NCBI GenBank assembly: GCA_964035545.1
Contig: OZ037766.1
Coordinates: 29,721,140 to 29,785,139 of the forward strand
From: Bugula neritina
Taxonomy: Eukaryota > Bryozoa > Gymnolaemata > Cheilostomatida > Bugulidae
Direction of reading: 5' to 3'
Length of the DNA: 64,000 nt
Shown here: piece by piece, positions 1 through 40,050 of the stretch
Layout of the letters: every line of letters begins with the position of its first letter
How positions within the stretch are numbered: position 1 is the stretch's first letter
The notes under the pieces: model-generated
Database searches by the model: none
Told to the model about the DNA's origin: nothing
The model's input: only the letters and a program-made list of their open reading frames with translations
Made by a program: the position numbers and the translations under genes

Positions 1-161
1 GAACACCAGAAGCTCAGACTAAGAGGTTGTGCTTTGAGATTCAGTAAATTTGTGCTTCCAAACAACCTCACAACATGGAAGACATTGAATCATTAATTTT
101 AATCAGATGGGTAAAGATTGCAGTTACCTCTTAGAGATAGAAGATGATCACTTTCTTTCAG

Positions 162-1675
162 GGTTTGGAACTGAAGTCATTGCAGCAAAAGGTAAGCTCA
201 ATCATTTGATATCACAATGACAGTATGACTATTGCTGTAGACAGTTAATTAATTTTGTGCAACTATAACTTTGAAGACCACATTGACTGATATTTCCCAA
301 AACTACTCTATTCTTACAACAATTTGATTCGAGTTTTCCTGTAACCATCTATTTCCAAAAAATTAGCGTTTATTTCCACTTCACCTTCTAGCAATTTGTG
401 CTAAATTCACTAATTTGAATTCCCCCCCCCCATTGTAGAAGTATTGTTAATAATGCAGTTAAGCAGCCTACAAGTAGTTATCGGCCTTAAGCAGCTGCCA
501 AGTTGAGTGAGTGAAGTTAGCTTCTTGTTTTATACTTTATAGCTAAGTACCAAAATGAAAATGTCAAAATTAGTGGTGAGTTGGCAAAGTTGATAAATAC
601 AAAACAATTTTTATAAACTTCCGCACCACCAGTTTATCCTTTTATTTATCTTTGCACAGCACAACTAAATATAAAAACATGTTTAAGTAGCAATATTTTT
701 CTTGGTAGTACTTTATTTGTTGTTTAATTTATAGACATACTGAAACTTATCTGTTATCTCAATATGAGGGGTCTATATAAAATGCTGACTCTAGCTTAAA
801 TTGTGGTTCTCTGACATTTTGAGATATTTTGCAGAGAAGCTTCTATTAACTAAACTAATTATGCCCAACAGCTCTTGCATTTGTAATTAAGAAAGAAGTA
901 AAATAAAATGATCCAAAATTGTTACTAAATTTCGATAAGCTCAAACTGACCCAAACACTACGCAACATAATGATCATAAGTTTGCCAAAGCCTGTACAGT
1001 TATTCAGTTATTATGATGACACTGAAATTATGCTGAGAGATTTATAGCTAGCGTTGTTGATACTATTAGTTTTGGCCTTAGACTTCAGCTTCTACAAAGT
1101 TGAACTTAATTTATTTACGTTGCTTGTGATTGTATATCTTAACGCATTTTTACTGTTCATACTAATACGAGTTTAAATTTTAAACAACTTTTACCTTTTG
1201 TTGTAGATCCCATAACATTTTTCAAGAACATGCACTTAAAGATGCTGAATAGGAGCACAAAAAAGAATTTGACCGCCATCACTACACCTCACCCACTTCT
1301 CAAGAACTCAGCTGCCATTTTTATACTACTCTTTCAGACTTCCCTGGCCACTCAACTCCTCTTGGAGTACTACCACACTTTACTAACCGCTGAAATTAGT
1401 TGTAAAATTTTCCCCTCCCCCTCCCGTACTTGGGTTCCTATCACAGACCTCGGACTTGCACACAGGTGTGTTAACCATTACACACCACAACTGCTTGTTT
1501 ATCGCTACACTACAGAGCAAAAATGTAATGACAGACACTATGGTCTTAGCAGGTTCTGCTAATATTGAGAAAAGTTAACTGAATTTAAAGTCGTAGAAAA
1601 ATTCTGCAAATGTTCATTAATTTTTAAAAGTTAATTTTGTTGCATTTCTTATATTCAACTATTATATACAATAAA
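162..1675 (+). other. possible 3' end of a plus-strand gene (weak)
   Basis: A pyrimidine tract and AG precede a 30-bp candidate exon (162-191) that reads GLELKSLQQK and ends at a good donor (AAAG|GTAAGC). A second candidate acceptor (TTGTTGTAG) lies at 1206. Joined in phase 0, the reading frame stops two codons into the second exon (…QQKIP*), leaving a 3' UTR that ends near AATAAA at 1670-1675. The other open phase would give about 118 further residues of no recognisable family, and the third phase has an internal stop. The rest of the stretch is AT-rich with no coding signal. This may be the tail of a gene lying mainly to the left of the window. Confidence 0.2.
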
Positions 1676-1799
1676 ATCCACATTACTATACTCTCATACT
1701 GGTTAGAAGTTATAACAAGTTAGTTCAGAATGATCAGAAATAATTTTTTGCAGAAGCTTATTTCCAACAAACATTAGAGCAGCATGGAACATTTATAAG

Positions 1800-1930
1800 T
1801 TCAGCATTGAATATAACTTAGTAAAACATTGAGCATAACTAAGATCACCATTGAACATAAATAAGATCAACACTGAACATATATTAGATAACCACTGAAC
1901 TTATATTAGATCACTATTGAACATAACTTG
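1800..1930. repeat. degenerate tandem repeat, about 30-bp unit
   Basis: Four to five diverged units of the form 'cattgaacataa…ttagatcac' follow one another. They are simple intergenic sequence with no coding potential. Confidence 0.5.
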
Positions 1931-2189
1931 GCTCATTGTGATAAATACAAAGAATCAACTTCACAACTCTTTATATCACCATTGATCTAACATACTATTC
2001 ACTGTGAACAGTACCTGGCACTAATTTCTATTCACTGCTGGTCAATTTAGGGATCCAAAAAACGAGAGGTTTTAGTTGTCAGCTAATGTTCACTCTAACA
2101 CTAATATTTCTCTCTGTGAAAGAACTAATAGCTTAAGTGCAGAAATCAATGCAATTGTTTGAACAAATTAGTGATGACTGTTTTATGAC

Positions 2190-2543
2190 TTAAAATACAA
2201 AAGTACTTTTAGTGGGACTTGACGTGTAAACCAAACAAATAATTGCTACAATCCAGAAAGCTGTAGCCCACATTCCAAATCTGATCAGATAACTCCTTGT
2301 AGTATGGCGATAAATCACCTCTTTTTGTGCCTTTTCCATGACTTGATTGAGTTCTTCTTTCTCCAACTTAGAAAGGCTGTTCATATATTCCTCATAAGGT
2401 CTTGCAGTGAACTGACCTTTGCCCTCTTTGTACCAGACAGGTGTAGGGAGGTAATCTGGTTTGGGATACACCCCTACCACTGATGTAGCTAAGTACTTGT
2501 CCATCTTATCTGCAGTCAGTGGAAGAAAAGACAGTGCAACAGA
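2190..2543 (-). CDS. C-terminal exon of an unidentified single-pass membrane protein
   Basis: The last exon of a minus-strand gene starts after a strong acceptor (TTACTTTTCAG at 2544-2554) and is open for 117 codons to a stop at 2190-2192. The peptide has a Tyr/Pro-rich stretch (VGVYPKPDYLPTPVWY), a charged helical segment (SLSKLEKEELNQVMEKAQKE), basic residues, then one hydrophobic span (GMWATAFWIVAIICLVY) close to the C-terminus. A methionine lies 7 codons upstream of the acceptor in the same frame, but that part is probably intron. No upstream exon could be fixed. The small size, the charged helix and the C-terminal span resemble small mitochondrial inner-membrane or assembly-factor proteins, but I do not recognise the family. 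It is convergent with the weak plus-strand gene and lies downstream of ABHD18 on the same strand. Confidence 0.6.
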   Translation of the reverse strand, partial: SVALSFLPLTADKMDKYLATSVVGVYPKPDYLPTPVWYKEGKGQFTARPYEEYMNSLSKLEKEELNQVMEKAQKEVIYRHTTRSYLIRFGMWATAFWIVAIICLVYTSSPTKSTFVF

Positions 2544-3299
2544 CTGAAAAGTAACAGAAGGCAAGTATTATGAATAATATAGAAAATAATAACTCCCAGA
2601 TACTGTAAACATGGATCTATTCACCTCTAGCCTTATCTAGGCATATATGGTAAACAAGCCAATAACAAAGCACTTTATAGACCGTATGCATAAAAAGAAA
2701 TTTTAGTGATTGCAATTAAAGCATTTCTACACTTGCTACAGTTGTACAGGAAGTGGTGGGCTACTCATAAGCACATTAATATGTTGTATAGTGATATTTT
2801 GTTGTTACTCAATAGAATAGATAGATGCTTGACCTAGAATACCCATCTAGCAATGGATCATATTTACTCTATTACTCTAAGATAAGACTGTGATAATAGT
2901 AAAGTTTATGCTCTGCCCATTTAATAAATTATGAAAATGACACAATAGCTAATTTGCTTCCTAAATAGTGAGCTTGATATAATATAAAGAAATAGAGTAA
3001 CTAATGACTATAATGACATAAATAATATATTATAAAAAAAGCAGGAATACTCATTGTCCGGCAGCAAGACACATAGAAATTATTAACTCACCGTGAGATT
3101 AAAGGGCAGTTATGATAGAATGTAAAATCTTTCAGGTGTGATAGGCTTTGCAGTTCAACTCAAAATGATATGATTGTAATGTTTCATAGGCTATTACACC
3201 TATGCTGCCAATAAACATGCCTGGATCACTGATGCTAGTTTTAGGGCGCTATTGTATATACCCATGCTGCCAATAAAAAACTCCTGACAACTGTCACCC

Positions 3300-3405
3300 A
3301 TCATAGTAGGATATTGATATAGTCTTAGTAGGATATTGATATAATCATAGTAGTATATTGATATAATCATAGTAGTATATTGATATAATCATAGTAGTAT
3401 TTGCT
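3300..3405. repeat. tandem repeat, about 22-bp unit, four copies
   Basis: Units of the form 'atcatagtagtatattgata' repeat about four times in the spacer between the ABHD18 3' end and the minus-strand membrane-protein exon. No other feature is seen between 2544 and 3580. Confidence 0.6.
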
Positions 3406-3583
3406 ATTAGAGTGTAGTGACCCAATAACCCTATTCTCATGAGTGTCTAGCCATTAAACTATGCAATATATAAACAATGTCAACATCTGGGTCCTATACA
3501 CAGTGTGTCTTTACCAAGTAAACTCATCAGCTATAACTGCTAGTATAACATAAGTAACTCAGTATATATAGTATTGGAAGAAG

Positions 3584-3589
3584 TTTATT
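3584..3589 (-). terminator. candidate polyadenylation signal of ABHD18
   Basis: TTTATT on the plus strand is AATAAA on the minus strand, about 270 bp past the ABHD18 stop codon. Confidence 0.35.
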
Positions 3590-3856
3590 AATCAGCTCTC
3601 CCACTCAACACAACCTACATACAATGGCTAGCATACCATGGGTTAAATCTCAGCACCACTCAAAAATTGAGTATAAATATTACAATAGGAAAATATACAT
3701 AATTATCATTAGCAAAGAACATGGACATAGATTAAATCGCTTATATACTGTAGCAGTAATTTTTATACATGCATGGCTGAATAGTTTATGAATTTGACGT
3801 TCTGACTGAATGGCTTCAGCAAAGTAGACTGAGTCCTAAGTCACCATAGAGTGAGG

Positions 3857-31032
<27,176 letters not shown>

Positions 31033-34000
31033 TTAGAAAGCATTTATTTATTTTCATGATCTGCATATTTATATCTCTACTTGAGCCGTCTACAAATCAC
31101 TTTAATGACTCAGAAACATGACTTCATTCATCTGATTGTAAATTTAATATTTATTATTTCACATAATATTCATTAGATTATATTCAGCCTTTGGTTATGT
31201 TGTGTTGAGTATATTGAGTGACACATTAAATTTTCTCTGAAGTTTATTTGAAAGCCGATTTGCAGTTGATGAGTTGAACAGTTACGATCTTGACAAGCTT
31301 TTTATATATTATTTATGCTGATGTTTGTATCATCATGCAGCTTAGCAAATTTTCTGTCTTCCAACCTGAAAATAGCCAAGAAGAATATTATTTTCTTTTG
31401 ACATTTATATTGTGAAAACTGTCAGGTGCTTTACTGAATAAAATTTTAGAATTAATATTTTATGTTGCAAAGTAGAGTAATCGTAGAATTTATTACTGTG
31501 TTTGTAATCGTTGATAGTTTGAATCAATTACTATTCTGTTTGTTAGGACATGTTTTATTTATTGTAAATAAATCTGCTTTACTCTCTACATGTATTATAG
31601 AATTATATATATCACTAGCAGTTTCTGTTGTGTTGATTGGCTGAATTTATTTTTTGCCCATGAAGTGTTTAGTGTACCAAAGTTGTATTCCCTTTTTTTA
31701 ACCTGTCATGGTAATACTTTAAGTATATTTTAGTTACCTCTATAGCATTAAACAATGCATATAGTTTGATGTTTAAATGTGTTGAACTTAGCTTTTATAT
31801 TTAATAAATGCCACCCAATGTCAATATAACTCAATGCCCTATATTTTTCTGTGTGTTGTGTTCCTGAATAATACATCGCTGTCCATGAGAAGGCAATTTC
31901 TAAACAAAAATTATCAAAATAACCTTTAAGCTCTGCCGTAACTGATAATATAGTTTTAGTGTAATCCGAATTATTACCAGGATCCATGATAGACAGTTTT
32001 ATCACAAAAATTAGGATCAACTTTCGCAAAGAAATTAGATGATTCCAAAGGTTATTAGTCTTCAGCAGTTAACCTAATCCCCTCCTACATAAATAGTTAT
32101 GCATATTATAGGGATAATTAGGCGTATTATAAAAAATAAACCATCTGTAATACCTGAAAACAGTTTAATGTCATTAGCCAATATGAGAACTACTTTGTTT
32201 TGCTATGCTATATAGAACGTATTTTACAGATTACAAAACAGCTATACACATTAGAATCTGTAGGTTTTATGAAGATTTTAGGAAATTGATGTGAAAAAGT
32301 GGCAGTGCAGACAAATAAAGCTGCTTATACTACTTAAAAACAGTAGAATTCAATATAGCAGACAAAAACATGCACACAAGTGGCTAAAACTATGTTTTGA
32401 AGTGGTGCGGTAAAGAAAGTTATTGTTTTGTTTGCAGTTGACTTAACATGTTAACATATATCTTTTTATTAAATGTTAAAAATTTCCTCCATGTTTATTT
32501 GCCGAATATGAATCAATTTGGAGAGAAATAAACTATAGGAATGCTTCACTATAGTATGACATAGAACTTAATCAGGTAGTGTCAATAAAAACTTATAACA
32601 AGTGTTGGTAACAGGTCAGTCTAGATAAGTTTAGCAAAACAAAATAAGCTGGCAATTTTCCTAACAGCTGCCATATAGAGTCTGCATTGCTCAGCCTAAA
32701 TGGCATATAATTTTTATTTCTAATATTTTATATCAATGAAAACTTAGTAATATTACAATTGCATGCTTATTGGATATAGCATTGCGCTCAGTTGAAGCAA
32801 ATCTATGTTACGTGATATAATGCCACTGGAGAAATGTGCTGTAATGCTATTCCATATTAATTGTTATAGAATTTTAGACTTGATGTGTTACAAGTTATCT
32901 ATATATTATATTCTAGTATTTGTTATAGTCTCTGTTAGTTATTAATTGCTATGTCTTGCCAATCCCAAGGACGTGTTAAGGAGAGATTATCTTTGCTTTA
33001 GCCAATCACCTTGTTGGTAATAATAATTTTATATCTTTTGACATCATATATGGCAGTTTTTTAACATTTCAAAGCATTGTCTTTGAAAATAATCTTAAAA
33101 TTGAATACTAGTTAGCACTTAGCCCAAGAAACAAATAAAAATACCTTAAGAACTACTGGACTAAACTACATGTAATGTTGAATCATGGCTTAAACATGCT
33201 TTAAACAGATGTAAATTAATTGAAATATTACACATGATTATTTTCAGTAATAAACATACAATTATATGCTATTCTATTAATTTTTATTGTAAATTATTTT
33301 TTATAAATGCATTATCTGATTTAAACCAGCCCTGCATTATTAATCTATTGTAATTATCTTGTAATGGGAATTATAATATTATTTTGTAAACTAAGTTGTC
33401 CAATTGCAAAATTCTCATTATATATTTACAGATGTTATAAAAAATACTGATATACTTTGCTTGTCAATGTGACACTCGATCATTGATTTAGAATTTATTA
33501 TCATTTGTCAGAGACTAGAGATCATTAGCTGCTGATCTTCATGTCATTATGGTCTATATCTCAGATTATGAACCGAAATAACTTTGTTAATCTGCCAGAT
33601 TACAAGATTATCAAATGTTTTTGTTAGTTAAAAATTATTTTGGTTAAGCAAATTTGAGTATAAAAACAAAATTTATGCAAATAAATGGCACACTTGTGTT
33701 ACATCTCTCCATCTCATAGAACTTGGTGTATCAAGAGGTAATGAATATTAACTTATAATGTTTGGTTTGCATAGTTTTAGAGCAATAATTGTTCTATAAT
33801 GTATAGCACTATATTATAGTTTAAATATCTACAATAATGTTAAGTTTAATTTTCAAATACTGTGTTTTAGTTTTTTTTAAAATAATACAAACATTTTTGC
33901 TCAGAAGCAAGTCATTTAAATGGAAGTAAACAAGTTTGTATATTATAAATCTACAATTGTAACATACCCGTAAAGCAATAAAATGTAATGTAAATATTAG

Positions 34001-34315
34001 CTTTTTACTTATAGATTGTGTAGATTACAATTAGACATAAGAGTAAACTTTTGATTTAAAAGTAATTATGCTATGTTTGCAAATGGCAAGCTAGAGTAGT
34101 TTACATACTTTTCTGTTAGAGATAACTAGCATTATTACATCTACAAATGTATTAAAAACAATACATTATATAATTACTCTTTAACAGTTGTACTATACTA
34201 TTATGATCTTATATTAATTGCATATATGCACTCTATTTTTGTATATACGTGGAAGCAATCTCTATATCAATTTTCCAATTTTTCCTATAGGTAAGTTGCA
34301 GCTTGGTGAGAAACA
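31033..34315. repeat. intergenic block Q, copy 1 (31300-34000), upstream of collagen gene A
   Basis: No coding signal is seen. From about 31300 the sequence is homologous to 47600-50000 and 57400-59750, the 3' flanks of collagen genes B and C (for example TTTATGCTG-TGTTTGTATCAT-ATGCAGCT, and the 'TGTGTTGTGTT' region at about 31845 matching about 48200). This is an older, diverged copy. AATAAA at 31437-31442 is a candidate CCDC158 polyadenylation signal. Confidence 0.7.
33659..33737 (+). promoter_or_regulatory. candidate promoter and 5' leader exon of collagen gene A
   Basis: TATAAAA at 33659-33665 is followed about 70 bp later by a donor-like AGAG|GTAATG (exon end 33737). An acceptor TTCCTATAG at 34290 leads to the coding exon. 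The layout parallels that of genes B and C, but the leader sequence itself is not conserved, so this is tentative. Confidence 0.35.
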
Positions 34316-35915
34316 ATGGACGATAAAGAAAAGAGGCTAACTCAGAAATTTCGCTCCCACTCCTGGATTCACGGCGTCACTGTAACCATTCTGATTGGGT
34401 GTATTGGTGCCAACATTATTATCTACAACTACTTGAGTAAGGAAATACATAAAGTAAGTACGCTATATAACTACTTCTTAAAATAATTAAAATCTTAAAA
34501 ATAAACAGTTATACAAATTTATTTCTACAGTTGTATGTTTCTATGTTATTTACTGTAAATGTATATTTTTCAATATTAAAACCATGTCTATGAATGTCCA
34601 TATGCTATAAAAGTAAACTTTTATCAACAATTATATGTATGTTTTGCTATGTATTATAATATGCTTTATTTTTAGAATACCAACAATGTGCAGGCATTAC
34701 TACTTGCACAAAGGCACACTGTCTTATTGCCAGACAACTCATTCGTAAGTGGCTTATAAACTGCATCTCATATAACCACTAAGTTATTATTTTAAGTATA
34801 ATAATAATAATGCAAATTATGTTAAAATTGAGAAAGGCTGTTAATTAAAGCTTTTTGATTGTGTTTATGGAAAGAAGTTGATATAACAGATTAAATTGTA
34901 TACAATGTACCAAATAGACAGAGTTTGTCTCAATAAGTTACTATACGTTTTTTTCAGTCGAGAGTGAAAAGAAGAGGCCCCCCATCAACATGCAGTTGCC
35001 CAGCAGGGCCCATAGGTCCAGCTGGTCCACCAGGTGCTCCAGGGGTAAAGGGAGACACTGGTGCAACCGGCGCTCCGGTGAGATTATATAAAATATAATT
35101 AATAGAACTAGAAACTTATTTATATATTTATTGTTAGCAATTGAGTATAGCATGCATTTGCAATTATAAAGATATTCTTCACGGGGCACTTGAAAACATG
35201 CAACTTTTAAAATAGGTAATTCAAAATCAGGTAAAGCCACACTTCAATTTGGATTTGCTCCATGAGGTAGCATGAAAGATTATAAATATAAATATATTAA
35301 TTTTCCCTTATAGATGAGATGCTTTTACATCCACTAAATATGAAAAGATATTAAAAGTAATACAATAATATGTAATTATATAGAATTTATACAATATATC
35401 ATATATTATAGGTATACTATAACATGTTATACATTATTAATTTTAAACATTTTATCAAATATAATGCAATATATATCACATAACATAATATATATTGTAT
35501 ATTATATATTTGAAAAACAACTTTATGTATCATCACTAGTTTGTTCTTTTTTGAAACAATGCTTTATGTTGAAAGCATCCTGCCCCAATTATTGTTTCAT
35601 GTTGTTTATATTTGAAAATAAATTGTGTTTTAAAAGGGTTCAAATGGAATAAATGGTGTGCCTGGTACCAAAGGAGACAAGGGAGATAAAGGTGATCGCG
35701 GTTCAAGTTATCCCGGTCCTACAGGACCTCGAGGCCCACCTGGTCCACCAGGACCACCCGGTTCTCAAGGAAACACAGGCAATACAGGTGAACCTGGAGC
35801 ACCAGGTCAAATAGGGCTCAGGGGCTCACCAGGTAGAGCTGGCAGAGATGGGAGACATGGTAGAGATGGAAAAACCCCAAAACTCCTGAAGAAAATCAAA
35901 AAAAGAAGACATTAG
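34316..35915 (+). CDS. collagen-like type II membrane protein, copy A (201 aa)
   Basis: Four exons, all phase 0: 34316-34453, 34676-34744, 34958-35077, 35637-35915. Residues 1-18 are charged ([12 protein letters not shown]…), about 20-40 form one membrane span ([18 protein letters not shown]), then a short stalk, RVKRR at 71-75 (furin-type cleavage site), Cys81-Ser-Cys83, and a Gly-X-Y helix from Gly86 to about residue 187 with one interruption (GSSYPG). The end is basic ([11 protein letters not shown]). The plan of short cytoplasmic head, signal anchor, RXXR site, Cys-X-Cys and triple helix recalls nematode cuticle collagens and membrane-associated collagens, but this is much shorter than the latter. 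It is probably secreted after cleavage as a homotrimer (inference). AATAAA lies at 36011. It is the diverged member of a three-gene tandem family. Confidence 0.88.
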
Positions 35916-36496
35916 AAAATGTACCCTAGCAATATTCTCTCAATTCGTTTGATGCGTTTTCTATTGGTGGATTTTAAATTATTATACTAAAATTGCTTTG
36001 TGGCAACTTAAATAAAAAATACAGTATAATGACAAAGTATTTGCTATATATGTTTTGAAGAGCATATAACAGGAATCTTGTAACTAAAAAGTTTATTGGC
36101 ATTAAGTTAGCACATAAAGTTTTAATTGATTCAAATTTAAGTTTCGTTTTAATTTTGGGTAAATTTATCAAATAAATTAGAAATGCTTACAGGGTTTCTC
36201 AAGCGTGGGTTGTAATTCTCACAAAAATAAAATATTTTCATCATCATGGGGCCAAATAATATTTTATAGAGTATCTAATCAATATATATATCATATGCGG
36301 CATTATTAAAAACAAGGCTGAAACCAGCAGCAGATTTCTATTAGAATGATACAATATAATAAAAATTAAAAAGTGGTGCATTACAATTATTTACTATTAT
36401 AAGGTTGTTCCTAAAAATATATTATAAAAATGATAATAATAAAACATATTATATAGAGTTACTTAATAAGGATATGATTTGTCAAGAAGCCATATA

Positions 36497-36566
36497 CATA
36501 TATACACATATATATACACACATATATAATATACACACACATATATATACACACATATATATATAT

Positions 36567-36618
<52 letters not shown>

Positions 36619-36620
36619 TA
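36497..36620. repeat. (TA)n/(CA)n microsatellite
   Basis: Alternating 'acacacatatatat' runs end in (AT)n about 600 bp downstream of collagen gene A. Confidence 0.95.
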
Positions 36621-36639
36621 TATAATTAGAACCCTCATG

Positions 36640-39256
36640 CAGTCAGTTTCTTAGCTTCTTCTAATCTACCAGCTGGTAAACTGCTAGACACATATATCTG
36701 AACATGGATTGCATGTTCACTGAAAGAAAGTAGGACAATATATCACATCAGTGAAATTAATAAACACTTGTAATCTTTGGGTTCATCTGCACTCAAAATA
36801 CTGCCTTAAATCTGTGTAATTTGATGCACATGATACACCAGTTACAGATTTTATGCAGTACGTTATGCATGGACAGCTTTAGGCTTATCCACTGACTATA
36901 GAACTGTTTCCGTTATCATATTTAGCAACCGGCAAAAGACTATAGCAAACATATTCCTGTAGGCGGTATATTATTTTACAGCTTAATACTTATTTTACAT
37001 CATTATCCTTTTATTTATTCAATGTGTCATTCTTTATCTATGCAAATATTACCTTACATAATACCATTCCTCCTAGATTATACCAATTGTAAGGCTCATA
37101 AAACTGGCTGTAACACATAGTGTTGAAATAATCCTTATAATGTTGATATGCAGATCATGAATATATTTTGAGGACATTTGTACCAGGCAAAGAGGTTCTG
37201 AATCATTCTACAGACTCAATAACTTGACAATAATATTTTATACCAGAGTGATATATGAATACAAGTCAACTGTTCTAAATTATCTTTATAGCTGATATAT
37301 ACAGCTGCCATTGTACTTTTCCACTGCATTATCTGTGATGCATCTTCACTCTTATATTAAATATTGTAATCAAAATATTATTGATTAGCTAGTCTAAGAT
37401 ATTTACAAACATAAAATAAACTAGGACACTACAGGTATATTTCTTTATTTGAGGAGTCTAAAATTAGCTATTAGAATATTTTGAGCAAAAATTTGAAGTA
37501 ATTTACGTGCTTCATCAGTTTGATTAAACTGTCTGTACATTTGCATCATAAATAATAAATTGTGTTAGCATGTTGTAAAAAACTCGCACGTCTAAATCAT
37601 GCAAATCATCCCGTCCAAATATATTATGTATCTTATGTAGCATGATGCTACAACCTACACAAAAACAATTTAAAATAATGTGTTCGGGTGAAAATGAAAA
37701 TTTTCAAAAAACTATGTAATGAATACTTTGAATAATAATATTTAATTAAAAGTTCTAAAAGACAATAAAAATTGCAAAATCAATTTTAGATGTTTTATAA
37801 TTGAAAGAAATTATCCTAGTCACTTACACTATATAGATTGCGTGCAGCAATAAAGTAAAACATATATAAGAAATTAGCATTAAATATCACTATGCTAAGC
37901 CCCATATTATTTTGTATAGCCTATAATAGTTATAGTTGAAAAGTCTCAAATTTATTAGGGCTACAATAAACCTTGTTTAATCAAATATTTTAATTTTATT
38001 CTTTTAAAATAATTCCCTTGATTTTTCAGCATTCAATTTAAATACAAATAATTTAGATCTTAGTGAACAAAACTTTTTCTTTAAACTAGCACAAACCTTT
38101 CGCAATCTAAAAGTACTGCATTCTGTGCATGCTGCTACAAAAGCAACTTTTAAGGTGATCCAAATCTAAGAAATGAAAAAATAAATGCATGAAACCATGA
38201 GAGTTTTTAACCAAAACTAATAGGGCTGGTTAAAATATTTCTTTTGATTTTCAACTTAATGTTTTTCAAATAACTTTGAAGTGATATAAAACGTATATGT
38301 TTAATTTAAATTGAATACCTACCATCTTTCCAAAACTTGAATCAAGACTTGTGAGCAAAATCTTAAAAAAAGCGTTTCCTGCATGTTTTGAGCAAAATTT
38401 AAATGTAAAACTATCTATCTTAACACATTTCTAATTCCATAAATATGTTGATCTATGAGTTATATATTATAATATATCTATATATATATATCAATAATAC
38501 AATTATATTGCTTAAAAATTTCTTTTATAAAAATATTTGCAAAGAAGTATATAATAAATGAAAATATGTTTGTATTTGTACTGCTCACTTCACAGCAACT
38601 ACAATAATCTACTGTAGCACCAAATACTATTTTAAGAACTCATGATTCAGTGTAAAAGAATGACGCAAATGTTGCTATAGTAACCGGCAAACAGCAAACA
38701 TTTCCAGAATAGATGGAGGGCTGCGTGGCAGGTTAAGTAGGTTTTGAGTAAGATCCATTTTATGGTCATATTCCTTATTATGATAAATTACTATACAATT
38801 ATTTTGGCTGTAAAAGTAGTGTTTGTGAGTTACTATAATAATTGTAAAAAAAGCAATAAAACTAATAACATTGACCTATCAATCAAAATCATCATTATTA
38901 AAATAATTTGGGTAGATATTGAGTCTTTAAGTCAAAAAGTGACTTTTTAAACAAAAATATATTTGTATTCAACAATGATTCATTGAGTAAGCTGAGAAGA
39001 TATTAACTAAGAAATCCTTGATTTATAGACATGACTTACAGGATAAGCTGATAAGTGATATGCAACAGTTTTAACAGAGAATATATGAAACTGACCAACA
39101 AGCATAATGAAAATAACAAAACCCAACGGTGCAATTAAATTTTAACACAAAAGCTAATTTTAGATCCACAATCAGTATTTAGTATGTCATAAGTAAGAGT
39201 TCATGCTATAGAAATAATTAGCCCAGCTTGCAAGTTGGGGCTGGTATTTGAGGAAA
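36640..39256. repeat. non-coding block P, copy 1, ending in a promoter relic
   Basis: Homologous over most of its length to 41980-44516, 52000-54552 and 62500-64000, the blocks lying upstream of collagen genes. Shared landmarks include GCAGCTTTAGGCTTAT, TTCCTGTAGGCGGTA, TTTGAGGACATTTGTACC and AAGTAGG-TTTGAGTAAGAT. No gene follows this copy. Confidence 0.75.
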
Positions 39257-39257
39257 G
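39110..39257 (+). pseudogene. orphan promoter/leader relic of a lost collagen copy
   Basis: Matches the promoter and 5' leader of genes B (about 44330-44490) and C (about 54370-54525): 'AAGTAAGAG-TCATGCTA' and 'GGTATTTGAGGAAAG'. The TATA motif is degraded (TCATAAG instead of TATATAAG). At about 39257 homology switches abruptly to a different block, 'GCTGATATATA-TACTGCTA', that is found at 50800 and 60508. No signal-anchor or collagen exons follow. Confidence 0.55.
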
Positions 39258-40050
39258 GCTGATATATATACTGCTATAATGTTAGCTTTTCATCGCATTA
39301 CCCATGATGCCCTAATTTTATATTATGTGTTTTATTCAAAATACTTTTGATTGGCATAGTATGATTTCAAACATTAGATAAACTATGAGATCAAAACTCA
39401 TTTTTTCATCTAAGAAGATTGAAATTAGTTATTAGAATCATCTGATCAAGATGTTTTGGTGATTTAGATGGTTGAACAATTTGTATTTTTTGCACATAAT
39501 TTGCATTTTTATAACTTCTTTTAGCCCATATTGTTAAAGACTGCCTGTTTATATATGATATATATGCAAGTAATTTGGTCGAATTTAACAAAACTAGCAT
39601 GAGCTCTAACTTATACAAGCAATTTAAATTTTACTATTATGACAACAACCACCGTTTATATTTAACTATGTATAATAAATATTTTAATAGTTTATGTAAG
39701 CTATAAAGTGGTAAACAACAATGAAGTAGGCAAAATTCATTATAGATGCTTCAATTGGGGAAACTATCATAATCAGTTGCATCGAGGTAGATTGAAGAGA
39801 GCAATAAAAGAAAGTCTATAAAAATTAATATCGAGTGTCATCATGCTTGATATTAACAAATTTCAATTTTAAAGGTCCTAAAATTTAGCTTGCCTAATTA
39901 AATATTTTAATTTTATCCTTCTGTTCAAATTGAAATATAAAAGTTTTCTGCTTTCAATTTCAATACAATGGAAACAGCAACTTTTAGCAGTTTAGAAGTG
40001 CTATATATTCCTGTAATTTGCTGTAAAGACCAGTCATATGAGTAAGATGA
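39257..40050. repeat. non-coding block S, copy 1
   Basis: Closely similar to 50795-51440 and 60510-61290 (for example CGCATTACCCATGATGCCC and AGATTGAAATTAGTTATT). AT-rich, with no coding signal. Confidence 0.75.

Noticed and set aside
2190-2564. Cytochrome c oxidase subunit 4
   Set aside because: Size and a single span suggested it, but the characteristic COX4 motifs are absent.
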